64,000 nucleotides of DNA from JBQTGK01 sp052400665 (GTDB lineage: Bacteria > Bacteroidota > Bacteroidia > Bacteroidales > Marinifilaceae). Location: assembly GCA_052400665.1 (NCBI GenBank), contig JBQTGK010000001.1; one strand, written 5' to 3'. Position 1 is the first letter of the stretch; each line of letters starts with the position of its first letter. Below, one piece after another: positions 56,122 to 64,000 of the stretch. The notes under the pieces are model-generated. The model was given only the letters and a program-made list of their open reading frames with translations. It had not been told where the DNA came from and ran no database searches. A program made the position numbers and the translations under genes.

Positions 56122-56160
56122 AAAAAAAGGGCTATGAATAAATTTTCAAAGCCCTTTTTT
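56122..56160. terminator. Bidirectional terminator between the small HTH gene and rex
   Basis: AAAAAAAGGGCT (56122-56133) and AGCCCTTTTTT (56150-56160) form the stem with poly-A/poly-T flanks, so it can act in both directions. It lies between two converging genes. Confidence 0.9.
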
Positions 56161-56178
56161 AATATCTTAATTTCTTAT

Positions 56179-56832
56179 TTAAGCCTCTTTTCGCTCTTGA
56201 TGTAACTTGTTAAAGATAATGGCTAAATTAGAGTATAAAGTAGTATTTTGAACAATAATATCCTCAGGAACTTTTATTCGCGCCGGAGTAAAATTCCAAA
56301 TTGCTTTTATTCCCCAGGCAACCATTAAATCGGCAACTGTTTGAGCATTCTCTGCCGGAACCGTAATAATTCCCATAATCACATTCAACTCCTGTGCTAG
56401 GTCCCTAAACTGATCAATATGAAAAACCTCCACATCGTTTATCTTACGACCAATAGTCGAAGAATTAACATCAAAAGCTGCAACAATATTTAAACCAAAA
56501 TGACTGAGTCCACTATCATGTAACAAAGCTGATCCTAAAGATCCGGCACCTACTAAAAAGGCACTATCCATAACAGTAAAACCTAAAAACTCCGACAGAA
56601 CATCAACAATGGCTTTTACCTCATAACCAACTCTGGTTTTCCCAACAATAGTTGTACAGGATAAATCCTTCGTTACCTGAGTTGGGTCAATATTCATGTA
56701 ATTCGCTATTTGGGTCGACGACACAAACTGCTGACCTTTTCTTAATAAGCCTTCTGCAAAAGCTAAATATGATGGCATTCGCCTAATGGTAGGCTCTGGT
56801 ACTACCTGCATTTTTTTAGAAAATTGAACCAT
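56179..56832 (-). CDS. rex: Redox-sensing transcriptional repressor Rex
   Basis: 217 aa. An N-terminal winged helix (RRMPSYLAFAEGLLRKGQQF, SSTQIANYMNIDPTQVTKDL) and a Rossmann domain (AFLVGAGSLGSALLHDSGLS, IVAAFDVNSSTIGRKINDVE, VPAENAQTVADLMVAWGIKA, IWNFTPARIKVPEDIIVQNT) are complete. Rex senses the NADH/NAD+ ratio and represses fermentative and respiratory genes when NAD+ is high. Its presence fits the hydrogenase at 29929, though no Rex-type operator (TTGTGAA-N6-TTCACAA) was recognised upstream of that gene. A -7-like TATTTTTG lies at 56868-56861 (minus). Confidence 0.95.
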   Translation of the reverse strand: MVQFSKKMQVVPEPTIRRMPSYLAFAEGLLRKGQQFVSSTQIANYMNIDPTQVTKDLSCTTIVGKTRVGYEVKAIVDVLSEFLGFTVMDSAFLVGAGSLGSALLHDSGLSHFGLNIVAAFDVNSSTIGRKINDVEVFHIDQFRDLAQELNVIMGIITVPAENAQTVADLMVAWGIKAIWNFTPARIKVPEDIIVQNTTLYSNLAIIFNKLHQERKEA

Positions 56833-56984
56833 AGTTATTTACTTACACCTAAAATCAAAACAAAAATAAAGAAGTTTTCATTAATGAAAAATTTCTTTAA
56901 TACTTTTTTCACTTAAATATCAATTTTCGGATTAATGTAGCTAGGAGAAAGAAGGCCAAACACACATTTAACCTTTTGGGATAG

Positions 56985-57059
56985 TGGGCGATATAGGATT
57001 CGAACCTATGACCCCTTGGGTGTAAACCAAGTGCTCTGAACCAACTGAGCTAATCGCCC
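56985..57059 (-). tRNA. tRNA-Val (anticodon TAC)
   Basis: Reads 5' GGGCGATTAGCTCAGTTGGT on the minus strand. Acceptor GGGCGAT pairs with ATCGCCC, the D arm is GCTC/GAGC, the anticodon arm CTTGG-TTTACAC-CCAAG gives TAC, and the T arm has TTCGAATC. 75 bases with the discriminator A. CCA is not encoded, so it must be added by the enzyme at 28333-29793. Confidence 0.97.
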
Positions 57060-57068
57060 TTGCGGCTG

Positions 57069-57099
57069 CAAATATAAGTAGAATATTTTATGCTGCAAT
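57069..57099 (-). promoter_or_regulatory. Promoter of tRNA-Val
   Basis: On the minus strand ATTG (57099-57096), 19 bases, TATATTTG (57076-57069). The start would be near 57062, three bases before the mature tRNA. Confidence 0.7.
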
Positions 57100-57116
57100 A
57101 AAAATCAGTTTTTTAT

Positions 57117-58403
57117 TTAAACCACCTCGGCAACAACAAAAGTACTACCCCCTACATAAACCAGATCATCAGCCTCTGAATCGGCAATAGCTGCCTTTAA
57201 AGCATCTTTAACTCTACTATAAGAGTTCCCATTCAAGTTAAATTTTGCCCCCTGTAATTTCAACACCTTTTCATCAAGAGCTCTGGGAATATCGGCTTTG
57301 GTAAAATAATAAACCGCATTTTTTGGCATCATACTTAAAACCTCTTCCGTATTTTTATCGTCAACCATACCAAATACTACTTTTAAATTTCTGTATTTAG
57401 TATTGCTTATTTGCTCAATTATTTCTCTAATACCTGCTGTATTATGCCCCGTATCACAAATAACTCTTGGATTTTGTTGTAAAGTTTGCCAACGCCCTAA
57501 TAAACCCGTATTACGAACAATATTTGCCAAGCCTCTTTTTATATTTTCTTCAGACAAGCTAATACCTATTTTAAGCAGCTGGTCACAAACACTTAAAACT
57601 GTTCTTACATTTTTTATTTGATAATTGCCAAGTAAATCACAATCAATATCTATAACATTCTTACGCTCTGCACTCTTATAACTCAACTTTTGCTTCTCAA
57701 CATTGCAGTTGGCCGAAACCAATTCATATTTATCCTCAGCAAAACTCAAATTGCTTCCTCTCTCTTTTGCTATCTCCAAAAACAAACTACTAATTTCGCT
57801 CTGTTTTTCTCCAATAACTACAGGAACTTCTTTTTTAATGATACCTGCCTTTTCCTTGGCAATATCAGTAATTTCATTTCCCAACAAGGCTGTGTGATCC
57901 TTACTAATATTCGTAATTACAGAAAGAAGCGGCGAAATAATATTCGTAGAATCCAGCCTACCCCCTAATCCAACTTCCACAACTGCAATATCAACTTTCT
58001 CCTTAGAAAAATACTCAAAAGCCAAAGCCACTGTCATCTCAAAAAAAGAAGGATGCAAAACTTCAAATTTACTTTTATGCTTTTGAATAAAGTCCACTAC
58101 TTCCAATTCAGGAATCATTTGTCCATTAATCTTAATACGTTCCCGAAAATCTCTCAAATGCGGAGAAGTATACAAACCAACTTTTAAACCAGACTCCTTT
58201 AAGACCGACGCCAGCGAGTGCGAAACAGATCCCTTTCCATTAGTTCCGGCAACATGAATGGTTTTAAAAGTTTTGTGTGGATGATTAAAATATTCATCTA
58301 AGGCCAAAGTTGTATCCAAATTTGCCTTGTACGCAGCTTTTCCGGTTCTCTGAAACATCGGAAGCTGAGTAAACATATAATTTATTGTTTCCTGGTAATT
58401 CAT
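57117..58403 (-). CDS. folC: Bifunctional folylpolyglutamate/dihydrofolate synthase
   Basis: 428 aa from the ATG at 58403 (MNYQETINYM); the frame is open to 58475, but the extra 24 residues are hydrophobic and not in the family. P-loop HVAGTNGKGSVSHSLASVL, substrate strand GLYTSPHLRDFRERI, VVEVGLGGRLDSTNII, AGIIKKEVPVVIGE and DTGHNTAGIREII are all in order. It adds glutamate to dihydropteroate and tetrahydrofolates in the cytoplasm. It stands alone on the minus strand, divergent from phoH. Confidence 0.96.
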   Translation of the reverse strand: MNYQETINYMFTQLPMFQRTGKAAYKANLDTTLALDEYFNHPHKTFKTIHVAGTNGKGSVSHSLASVLKESGLKVGLYTSPHLRDFRERIKINGQMIPELEVVDFIQKHKSKFEVLHPSFFEMTVALAFEYFSKEKVDIAVVEVGLGGRLDSTNIISPLLSVITNISKDHTALLGNEITDIAKEKAGIIKKEVPVVIGEKQSEISSLFLEIAKERGSNLSFAEDKYELVSANCNVEKQKLSYKSAERKNVIDIDCDLLGNYQIKNVRTVLSVCDQLLKIGISLSEENIKRGLANIVRNTGLLGRWQTLQQNPRVICDTGHNTAGIREIIEQISNTKYRNLKVVFGMVDDKNTEEVLSMMPKNAVYYFTKADIPRALDEKVLKLQGAKFNLNGNSYSRVKDALKAAIADSEADDLVYVGGSTFVVAEVV

Positions 58404-58662
58404 TTTTTTATCGATACTGATATTAATGATTTTGCAAAGAACAATAAAAATTCTTAAAAAATTATTTGAAAGCACACTTTTCCTACATTTTTTGCTAATT
58501 TAAGTGTATAAATACTGCCAAAAACTGAACACAAAAAAAACACAAGCTATTTTTAGCAATAAATTTCAGGAAGAAAAGTCTAACCGGTTCAATTAAAGCA
58601 GTTTTAATAAACAGGAAATCGACCCTAAGCTTGTCGGTATTAACCTCTAAGACATCCCAGAT

Positions 58663-59991
58663 ATGGCTAAACTTAAAAAAATTTTCGTTTTGGATACCAA
58701 TGTAATCCTTCACGACTTTAATTCCATTTACAATTTTGAAGAAAATGATGTTGTAATTCCTATTACTGTTCTCGAAGAACTAGATAAATTCAAGAAAGGA
58801 AATGATCAAATTAATTTTCACGCTCGTGAATTTAGTAGAGAATTAGATAGAATTTCTGGCGATCAACTCTTTAAAAACGGTGTTAATCTTGGAAAAAACC
58901 TAGGACATTTATTTATCGAAACAGGAAAAGAATTTTCACCTGCAATGAAAACATCCTTCCATGAAAATATTCCTGACCATAGAATATTGGCCATTGCAGA
59001 ATATATTTTTAAACAAAACAAGGACAAAAATGTAGTTTTAATATCTAAGGATATCAATTTAAGGATGAAAGCCAAGTCTCTTGGTGTTCCTGCAGAAGAC
59101 TATAAAAATGATCAGGTTCAGGATTTAGATAATGTACTTAACCTGGGCATTACAACTATTGAAAATGTTGATGATGCAAAAATTTCATCTCTGTATAAAT
59201 CCAACACAGGAATATCTGAAAATATTTTCAGCGATAGAAAACCCAATGGACATGAATATTATATTTTAAAAGGAGCATCATCGAGTGCTTTAGCGCACTA
59301 TAATCCTATTGATAAAACAGTAAACAGAGTTGAAAAGCCTAATGCTTATGGAATTTTTCCCCGTAATGCAGAACAAACATTTTCTATGCATGCCCTATTA
59401 GATCCAAGCATTTCATTGGTTGCTTTAACAGGTAGAGCCGGAACGGGTAAAACCCTGTTAGCATTAGCTACTGCATTATCTCAAATTGATTTATATGACC
59501 AAATATTTTTAGCAAGACCAATTGTTGCTCTAGCAAATAAAGATTTGGGATATTTACCTGGTGATGCCAGCGATAAAATTGGTCCTTATATGCAACCCTT
59601 ATTCGATAACCTAAGCGTAATTAAACACAAATTTAACGTTCACAGTAAAGAATATCTTAAAATTGACGAATTATTAAAAGAGGAAAAATTACAAATTACA
59701 CCACTTGCCTACATAAGAGGAAGAAGTCTCTCGAATACCTTTTTTATTGTTGATGAAGCTCAAAATCTAACTCCTCATGAAATAAAAACAATTATCACAA
59801 GAGCAGGAGAAGGAACTAAAATGATATTTACGGGCGACATTGAACAAATTGACTCTCCTTACCTGGATAAAAAATCAAACGGATTGGCATATTTATCAGA
59901 TAGAATGAAAGGCCAGGATGTTTTTGCCCATGTAAATCTTATAAAAGGAGAAAGAAGTCACCTGGCAGAACTAGCAAGTAACCTTCTCTAA
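58663..59991 (+). CDS. PhoH-family ATPase with N-terminal PIN domain
   Basis: 442 aa. The PIN domain is at about 1-135 (FVLDTNVILHDFNSIYNF, VVIPITVLEELDKFKKG, VLISKDINLRMKAKSLGV) with the acidic residues for metal binding. The PhoH ATPase is at about 235-440: Walker A GRAGTGKT (257-264), DLYDQIFLARPIVALANKDL, FFIVDEAQNLTPHEIKTII and MIFTGDIEQIDSPYLDKKSN. Similar PIN-PhoH fusions act as RNA helicase/nucleases in other bacteria. Single gene; a 95-base gap follows before ppx. Length complete. Confidence 0.94.
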   Translation: MAKLKKIFVLDTNVILHDFNSIYNFEENDVVIPITVLEELDKFKKGNDQINFHAREFSRELDRISGDQLFKNGVNLGKNLGHLFIETGKEFSPAMKTSFHENIPDHRILAIAEYIFKQNKDKNVVLISKDINLRMKAKSLGVPAEDYKNDQVQDLDNVLNLGITTIENVDDAKISSLYKSNTGISENIFSDRKPNGHEYYILKGASSSALAHYNPIDKTVNRVEKPNAYGIFPRNAEQTFSMHALLDPSISLVALTGRAGTGKTLLALATALSQIDLYDQIFLARPIVALANKDLGYLPGDASDKIGPYMQPLFDNLSVIKHKFNVHSKEYLKIDELLKEEKLQITPLAYIRGRSLSNTFFIVDEAQNLTPHEIKTIITRAGEGTKMIFTGDIEQIDSPYLDKKSNGLAYLSDRMKGQDVFAHVNLIKGERSHLAELASNLL

Positions 59992-60086
59992 TAATTTGAG
60001 TTGCATTAGTCCTAAATTTACTTTAATTTGAAATATAATATGGAATCATAAATAATACATTCCATTTCAATTAAACTATACCGCGC

Positions 60087-60992
60087 ATGAAAATAAAAAA
60101 ATTTGCCGCCATAGATATAGGATCCAACGCAATCCGTCTCTTATTTATGAATGTTTTTGAAAAAGGCAGGAATACGTACTTTAAAAAATCATCTTTAATT
60201 CGCGTGCCTATCCGATTAGGAACGGACACATTTATCGATAAATTTATATCTCCTGTTAAAGCTGAAAAACTTGTAAAGTCGATGAAAGCTTTCAGTAATC
60301 TTATGGAGGTGCACGAAGTTGTTTCGTATAGAGCCTGTGCCACTTCGGCAATGAGAGAAGCTGCAAATGGAGCCGAAATTATCGAACGAATACAAAAAGA
60401 GGCAAACATTAAAATTGACATCATAAACGGAAAAGAAGAAGCAAGTATCATATTCGATAATAAAATTGCAGATAAATTAGATCCGAATAAAGACTATTTA
60501 TATGTTGATGTTGGTGGTGGAAGTACCGAAATAACACTATTTTCCAAAGGAATTTGCACTTTCTCGGCATCTTTCAACGTGGGGACCATTAAAATTCTTA
60601 AAAATTGTGTTCCTCCAGGCGAATTTATCAGAATAAAAGAATGTCTTTTAGATATTTGTCCGAATTGTGAGGATATAGAAATTATTGGATCGGGAGGCAA
60701 TATAAATCGCCTGGTAAAACTATCAGCTCCAAAAAAGGAGAAATATCTTAGTTATAAAGAATTAAATGCAATTTTTTATGATCTCAAGAAATACTCACAA
60801 GAAGAATTAATGATTAATTACGATATGAATCCAGACAGGGCCGATGTAATTATTCCTGCAGCAACTATCTTCTTAAGCGTTATGGAATGGTCGAAAGCGG
60901 AAAGAATTCATGTCCCTAAAATTGGCGTTACCGATGGAATTGTACACCAGCTTTACAAAGAATATAAGACTAACAAGTCTTTGATTGATTAA
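60087..60992 (+). CDS. Exopolyphosphatase/guanosine pentaphosphate phosphatase (Ppx/GppA) family
   Basis: 301 aa. The ASKHA-fold motifs are AAIDIGSNAIRLLFMNVF (P1), VVSYRACATSAMREAANG, NGKEEASIIFDN, YVDVGGGSTEITLFSKGICT (catalytic region), IIGSGGNINRLVKLSAP and ADVIIPAATIFLSVM. The shorter form (about 300 aa) lacks the C-terminal HD domain of long Ppx proteins. It may cut polyphosphate or pppGpp; which one is not decidable here. First gene of a plus-strand run with mtaB, 114 bases before it. Confidence 0.93.
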   Translation: MKIKKFAAIDIGSNAIRLLFMNVFEKGRNTYFKKSSLIRVPIRLGTDTFIDKFISPVKAEKLVKSMKAFSNLMEVHEVVSYRACATSAMREAANGAEIIERIQKEANIKIDIINGKEEASIIFDNKIADKLDPNKDYLYVDVGGGSTEITLFSKGICTFSASFNVGTIKILKNCVPPGEFIRIKECLLDICPNCEDIEIIGSGGNINRLVKLSAPKKEKYLSYKELNAIFYDLKKYSQEELMINYDMNPDRADVIIPAATIFLSVMEWSKAERIHVPKIGVTDGIVHQLYKEYKTNKSLID

Positions 60993-61106
60993 AAACCTAA
61001 TTCTTTTTGTAAGTTTGTATCCTAATTAGTTTAGATAATTTGAACTATTTCAATTCATTTTGAAGTGGTTCTTTTTTTATCAAAAAATCAGCAGAAGGGA
61101 AAAGAT

Positions 61107-62441
61107 ATGTTGCAAGGAAAAAGAGTTGCATTTTATACACTGGGATGTAAATTAAATTTTTCTGAAACCTCAACCATAGGACGATCTTTTAAAGAAATGG
61201 GATTCGAAACGGTTAAGATTACAGAAAAAGCTGATATATATGTTATCAACACTTGCTCGGTTACCGATCATGCCGACAAAAAATGCCGACAAGCCATTAA
61301 AAAAGCTATAAAAACCAACCCAAATGCATTTATTGCAGTTATTGGTTGTTATGCACAGCTTAAACCTGAGGAAATTGTTAAAATACCAGGTGTAGATTTA
61401 GTTTTGGGAGCAAATGAAAAGTTCAATATCCACAAATACATCGATCATCTGGAGAAAAAAGGAACAGGCGAGATGCATCCTTGCGAGGTAGGATCGGTAA
61501 AAGATTTTCACACCTCATACTCTATGGGTGACAGAACCCGGTGTTTTTTAAAAATACAAGACGGATGCGATTATTTTTGTACCTATTGTACAATACCTTA
61601 TGCTCGCGGAAGAAGTAGAAACAATAGTATCGCCGATACAGTTAGGCAAGCAGAAAAAGTAGCAGAAAAAGGTGCAAAAGAAATAATATTAACCGGTGTT
61701 AATATTGGAGATTTTGGCCGTAGCACAAACGAATCGCTTATCGATCTAATAAAAGAACTAGACAAAGTAAAGGGAATTGAACGATATCGAATATCCTCGA
61801 TAGAACCAAATTTATTAAGCAACGAAATTATTGAATACGTTGCGAACTCTAAGAAATTTGTGAACCATTTTCATATTCCGTTACAGGCTGGATCGAATAA
61901 GGTACTTAAACTAATGAAAAGAAGATACAACCGGGAATTATTTGCCCAGCGTATCGAAAAAATAAAATCTCTCGTTCCTGATGCATTTATTGGTGTTGAT
62001 GTAATAGCAGGTACCCGAGGAGAAAGTGAAGATGACTTTAATGATGCCTATAAATTCGTAAACGAACTACCAATTAGTCAGCTTCATGTTTTTCCTTACT
62101 CGGAAAGACAAGGCACTAAGGCTCTTGAAATAAAGGAATCTGTTCCTGTTGAGGAAAGAAAACGAAGAGCTAAAATGTTTCAAATATTATCTAATAAAAA
62201 ACTAAGGGTATTTTATCAGGAATATCTGGGCGAAACGCTTGAAGTACTTTTTGAAGGATATAACGACCACGGAAAAATGTACGGATTTACAAAAAACTAC
62301 ATTAAAGTTGAGATTCCTTACAATGTTAATTTAAGCAACCAACTAACAATGGTTAAACTTTTGCAAATTAACGACAAAGGTCATATCGATGCTGAATTAA
62401 TTAACAAAAATGAATTTAATTTTAAACCAATTATTCAATAA
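61107..62441 (+). CDS. mtaB: tRNA (t6A37) methylthiotransferase MtaB
   Basis: 444 aa from the ATG at 61107; the frame is open to 61065. UPF0004 domain with FYTLGCKLNFSETSTIG and VINTCSVTDHADKKCRQ (first cluster Cys residues), radical SAM domain with IQDGCDYFCTYCTIPYARGR (C-x3-C-x2-C for the SAM cluster), FHIPLQAGSNKVLKLMKRRY and GTRGESEDDF, and a C-terminal TRAM domain. It adds a methylthio group at t6A37 of tRNAs reading ANN codons. The MtaB branch is indicated by GCKLNFSETS; MiaB would read GCQMN. The next gene begins 1 base after the stop. Confidence 0.95.
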   Translation: MLQGKRVAFYTLGCKLNFSETSTIGRSFKEMGFETVKITEKADIYVINTCSVTDHADKKCRQAIKKAIKTNPNAFIAVIGCYAQLKPEEIVKIPGVDLVLGANEKFNIHKYIDHLEKKGTGEMHPCEVGSVKDFHTSYSMGDRTRCFLKIQDGCDYFCTYCTIPYARGRSRNNSIADTVRQAEKVAEKGAKEIILTGVNIGDFGRSTNESLIDLIKELDKVKGIERYRISSIEPNLLSNEIIEYVANSKKFVNHFHIPLQAGSNKVLKLMKRRYNRELFAQRIEKIKSLVPDAFIGVDVIAGTRGESEDDFNDAYKFVNELPISQLHVFPYSERQGTKALEIKESVPVEERKRRAKMFQILSNKKLRVFYQEYLGETLEVLFEGYNDHGKMYGFTKNYIKVEIPYNVNLSNQLTMVKLLQINDKGHIDAELINKNEFNFKPIIQ

Positions 62442-62442
62442 A

Positions 62443-63243
62443 ATGAATGAACTTGAAAACTTGTGTTTAAAAACTCAAAATATAGCCAAAAAAGCTGGAG
62501 CCTTTATTAAAGAACAGCAAAGTAAAATAAAAGTAGATGTAGTTGAAAGCAAAGGCTTACACGATTTTGTAACTTATGTTGATAAAACTGCCGAAGAAAT
62601 GATCGTTAAAGAGCTTAAACAAGTTCTTCCTGATGCGGGTTTTATTGCCGAAGAAGGTACCGAAACCTTTCAATCGGATCGCTACAATTGGATTATTGAT
62701 CCTCTTGACGGAACTACAAATTATATTCATGGACTTTCGCCTTTTGCCGTTAGCATTGCTTTACAAGACAAAAATGAAATTGTTCTTGGTGTTGTCTACG
62801 AAATTAGTTTAAACGAATGCTTTTACTCCTGGAAAGGCGCTGGGAATGCATTTCTTAATTCTAATCCTATTCATGTTTCAGAAGCAGAAACTATTGATGC
62901 TTCTCTAATTGCAACTGGCTTTCCGTATTACGACTACGATCAGCTAAAAAACTTTATGGCAAGCCTGGAACATTTTATTATTAATTCGCAAGGAGTTCGC
63001 CGCCTAGGATCAGCTGCCACCGATTTGGCTTATGTTGCTTGCGGTAGATTCGAAGCCTTTTATGAATATAGTTTACAAGCCTGGGATGTGGCAGCAGGTT
63101 CGTTTTTAGTACAACAAGCTGGTGGCGAGGTTTGTGATTTTAAAGGCAATACGAATTATATTTTTGGTAAAGAAATTATTGCTAGTAATTCTCTGATTCA
63201 CAACGAATTTAAAAATATTGTAAACAAGTACATGATAAAATAA
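62443..63243 (+). CDS. Inositol monophosphatase-family protein (SuhB-like)
   Basis: 266 aa from the ATG at 62443; an earlier in-frame start at 62410 would overlap mtaB. Metal-binding motifs FIAEEGTE, WIIDPLDGTTNYIHG and QAWDVAAGSFLVQQAGG are intact, so it is probably active on a small phosphate ester such as inositol-1-phosphate, 3'-phosphoadenosine phosphate or similar. SuhB also acts in ribosomal RNA processing in other bacteria. Translational coupling to mtaB is likely. Confidence 0.93.
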   Translation: MNELENLCLKTQNIAKKAGAFIKEQQSKIKVDVVESKGLHDFVTYVDKTAEEMIVKELKQVLPDAGFIAEEGTETFQSDRYNWIIDPLDGTTNYIHGLSPFAVSIALQDKNEIVLGVVYEISLNECFYSWKGAGNAFLNSNPIHVSEAETIDASLIATGFPYYDYDQLKNFMASLEHFIINSQGVRRLGSAATDLAYVACGRFEAFYEYSLQAWDVAAGSFLVQQAGGEVCDFKGNTNYIFGKEIIASNSLIHNEFKNIVNKYMIK

Positions 63244-63292
63244 AATCATTCATTTTTAGTACTTTAAACAAATATTTAGCCCCTTAATTTAA

Positions 63293-64000
63293 ATGATAAA
63301 ACTACTTTCATACATAGTGTACGGTTTGGTTCGATTAATAAGTTATCTTCCATTACCTGTACTTTATTTTTTCTCTGATATTGTATATCTTTTTGTTTAT
63401 TATATTTTTCGATACCGTAGAAAAGTAGTTACAGAAAATCTTAAAAATTCTTTTCCCGAAAAATCTGATAAGGAAATTAAAAAAATCAGAAAAGAATTTT
63501 ACAGTCATTTCTGCGATACTTTTATCGAAACCATTAAACAATGGACAATTAGTGATGAAGAAATTAAAAAGAGATGTAAATTTCTGAATCCTGAAATATT
63601 CGATATTTATCAGGAGCAGAACAAAAGTATTATTGCAATATTAGGACATTACGGCAACTGGGAATGGTTATCTTCATTTGCAATTTGGAAAAATATCTAC
63701 GTCTTACCAATATATAAACCTTTGCATAACAAAGTATTTGATAAAATGTTTCTTAAAATCAGAAAACGATTTGGGGCTATTCCTTTGGCTAAAGACGATA
63801 CTTTGCGAACAATGATTAAATATCGTAACGAAAAGAAACACACAACAACAGTATTTATTGGAGATCAAACACCAAAGAAAAATAGTATTCATTACTGGAC
63901 CAAGTTTTTAAACCAGGATACCCCTATTTTAATTGGCACAGAAAGAATTGCCAAAAAATTAGATCAGGTAATTGTATTTATTAAAATGAACAAAATAAAA
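63293..64000 (+). CDS. LpxL/HtrB-like lipid A acyltransferase (3' end outside window)
   Basis: 236 codons from an ATG at 63293 to the window edge. N-terminal membrane segment (LISYLPLPVLYFFSDIVYLF), VVTENLKNSFPEKS (family-typical) and the catalytic H-x4-E motif in LGHYGNWEW (about residue 119), then IPLAKDDTLRTMI and FIGDQTP. The family transfers acyl chains to lipid A or other lipids at the inner membrane. Starts 49 bases after the inositol phosphatase gene in the same direction. Confidence 0.9.
   Translation, partial: MIKLLSYIVYGLVRLISYLPLPVLYFFSDIVYLFVYYIFRYRRKVVTENLKNSFPEKSDKEIKKIRKEFYSHFCDTFIETIKQWTISDEEIKKRCKFLNPEIFDIYQEQNKSIIAILGHYGNWEWLSSFAIWKNIYVLPIYKPLHNKVFDKMFLKIRKRFGAIPLAKDDTLRTMIKYRNEKKHTTTVFIGDQTPKKNSIHYWTKFLNQDTPILIGTERIAKKLDQVIVFIKMNKIK

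Overview
The window looks like chromosomal DNA of an AT-rich, anaerobic or facultatively anaerobic Bacteroidota, most likely marine and near Marinifilaceae/Marinilabiliales (the family-level placement is inference). The support is a SusC/SusD glycan-uptake pair, a PorP/SprF-like protein next to a giant adhesin with a type IX secretion type B C-terminal domain, repeated promoters of the Bacteroidota form (-33 TTTG, -7 TAnnTTTG), an [FeFe] hydrogenase and Rex. No prophage, insertion sequence, CRISPR array or rRNA was seen.

Layout. 1-8593 (minus): a polysaccharide utilisation locus, probably for beta-mannan, with SusC, SusD, a TIG-domain surface glycan-binding lipoprotein, a GH26 lipoprotein and the start of another lipoprotein. 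An AraC regulator diverges from it at 9060. 9939-10714 has no gene but holds a candidate small RNA with its own promoter and terminator. 10715-13597 (minus): a CorA-type transporter, then a GNAT / ornithine-racemase-like / 62-aa protein operon with a clear promoter and terminator. 13598-15567 is gene-poor, with a 33-codon ORF, a MarR remnant and an orphan helical protein. 16042-21776 (plus): an operon of a YwqK-like repeat protein, xseA, xseB, a PBP4-type peptidase and a histidine kinase with a periplasmic ABC-type binding domain. 21836-27198 (minus): a DcaP-like porin, then a thiamine salvage operon (TonB receptor, PnuT-like transporter, thiamine pyrophosphokinase) behind a TPP riboswitch. 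27253-28169: two related thioredoxins, one exported and one cytoplasmic. 28333-31383 (plus): a CCA-adding-type nucleotidyltransferase and a group-B-like [FeFe] hydrogenase. 31436-46123 (minus): an EEP-family nuclease, a beta-helix lipoprotein, PorP/SprF, the 3176-aa adhesin and a triplicated-domain exported protein.

46517-55746: an ABC export cluster (two MacB/FtsX-type permeases, ATPase, an unusually short adaptor) diverging from a sigma-54 activator and its histidine kinase. The divergent gap has a partial sigma-54 promoter and a perfect TGTACG-N4-CGTACA palindrome. 55849-64000: a small HTH-like protein, Rex, tRNA-Val(TAC), folC, a PIN-PhoH protein and a plus-strand run of Ppx/GppA, MtaB, an inositol-monophosphatase-family protein and a partial LpxL-like acyltransferase.

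The strongest leads are the modular 3176-aa adhesin with its PorP/SprF partner, the ABC cluster whose adaptor lacks the usual lipoyl/coiled-coil part, and the candidate small RNA at about 10468-10610. None is proven new; each needs the searches named below.
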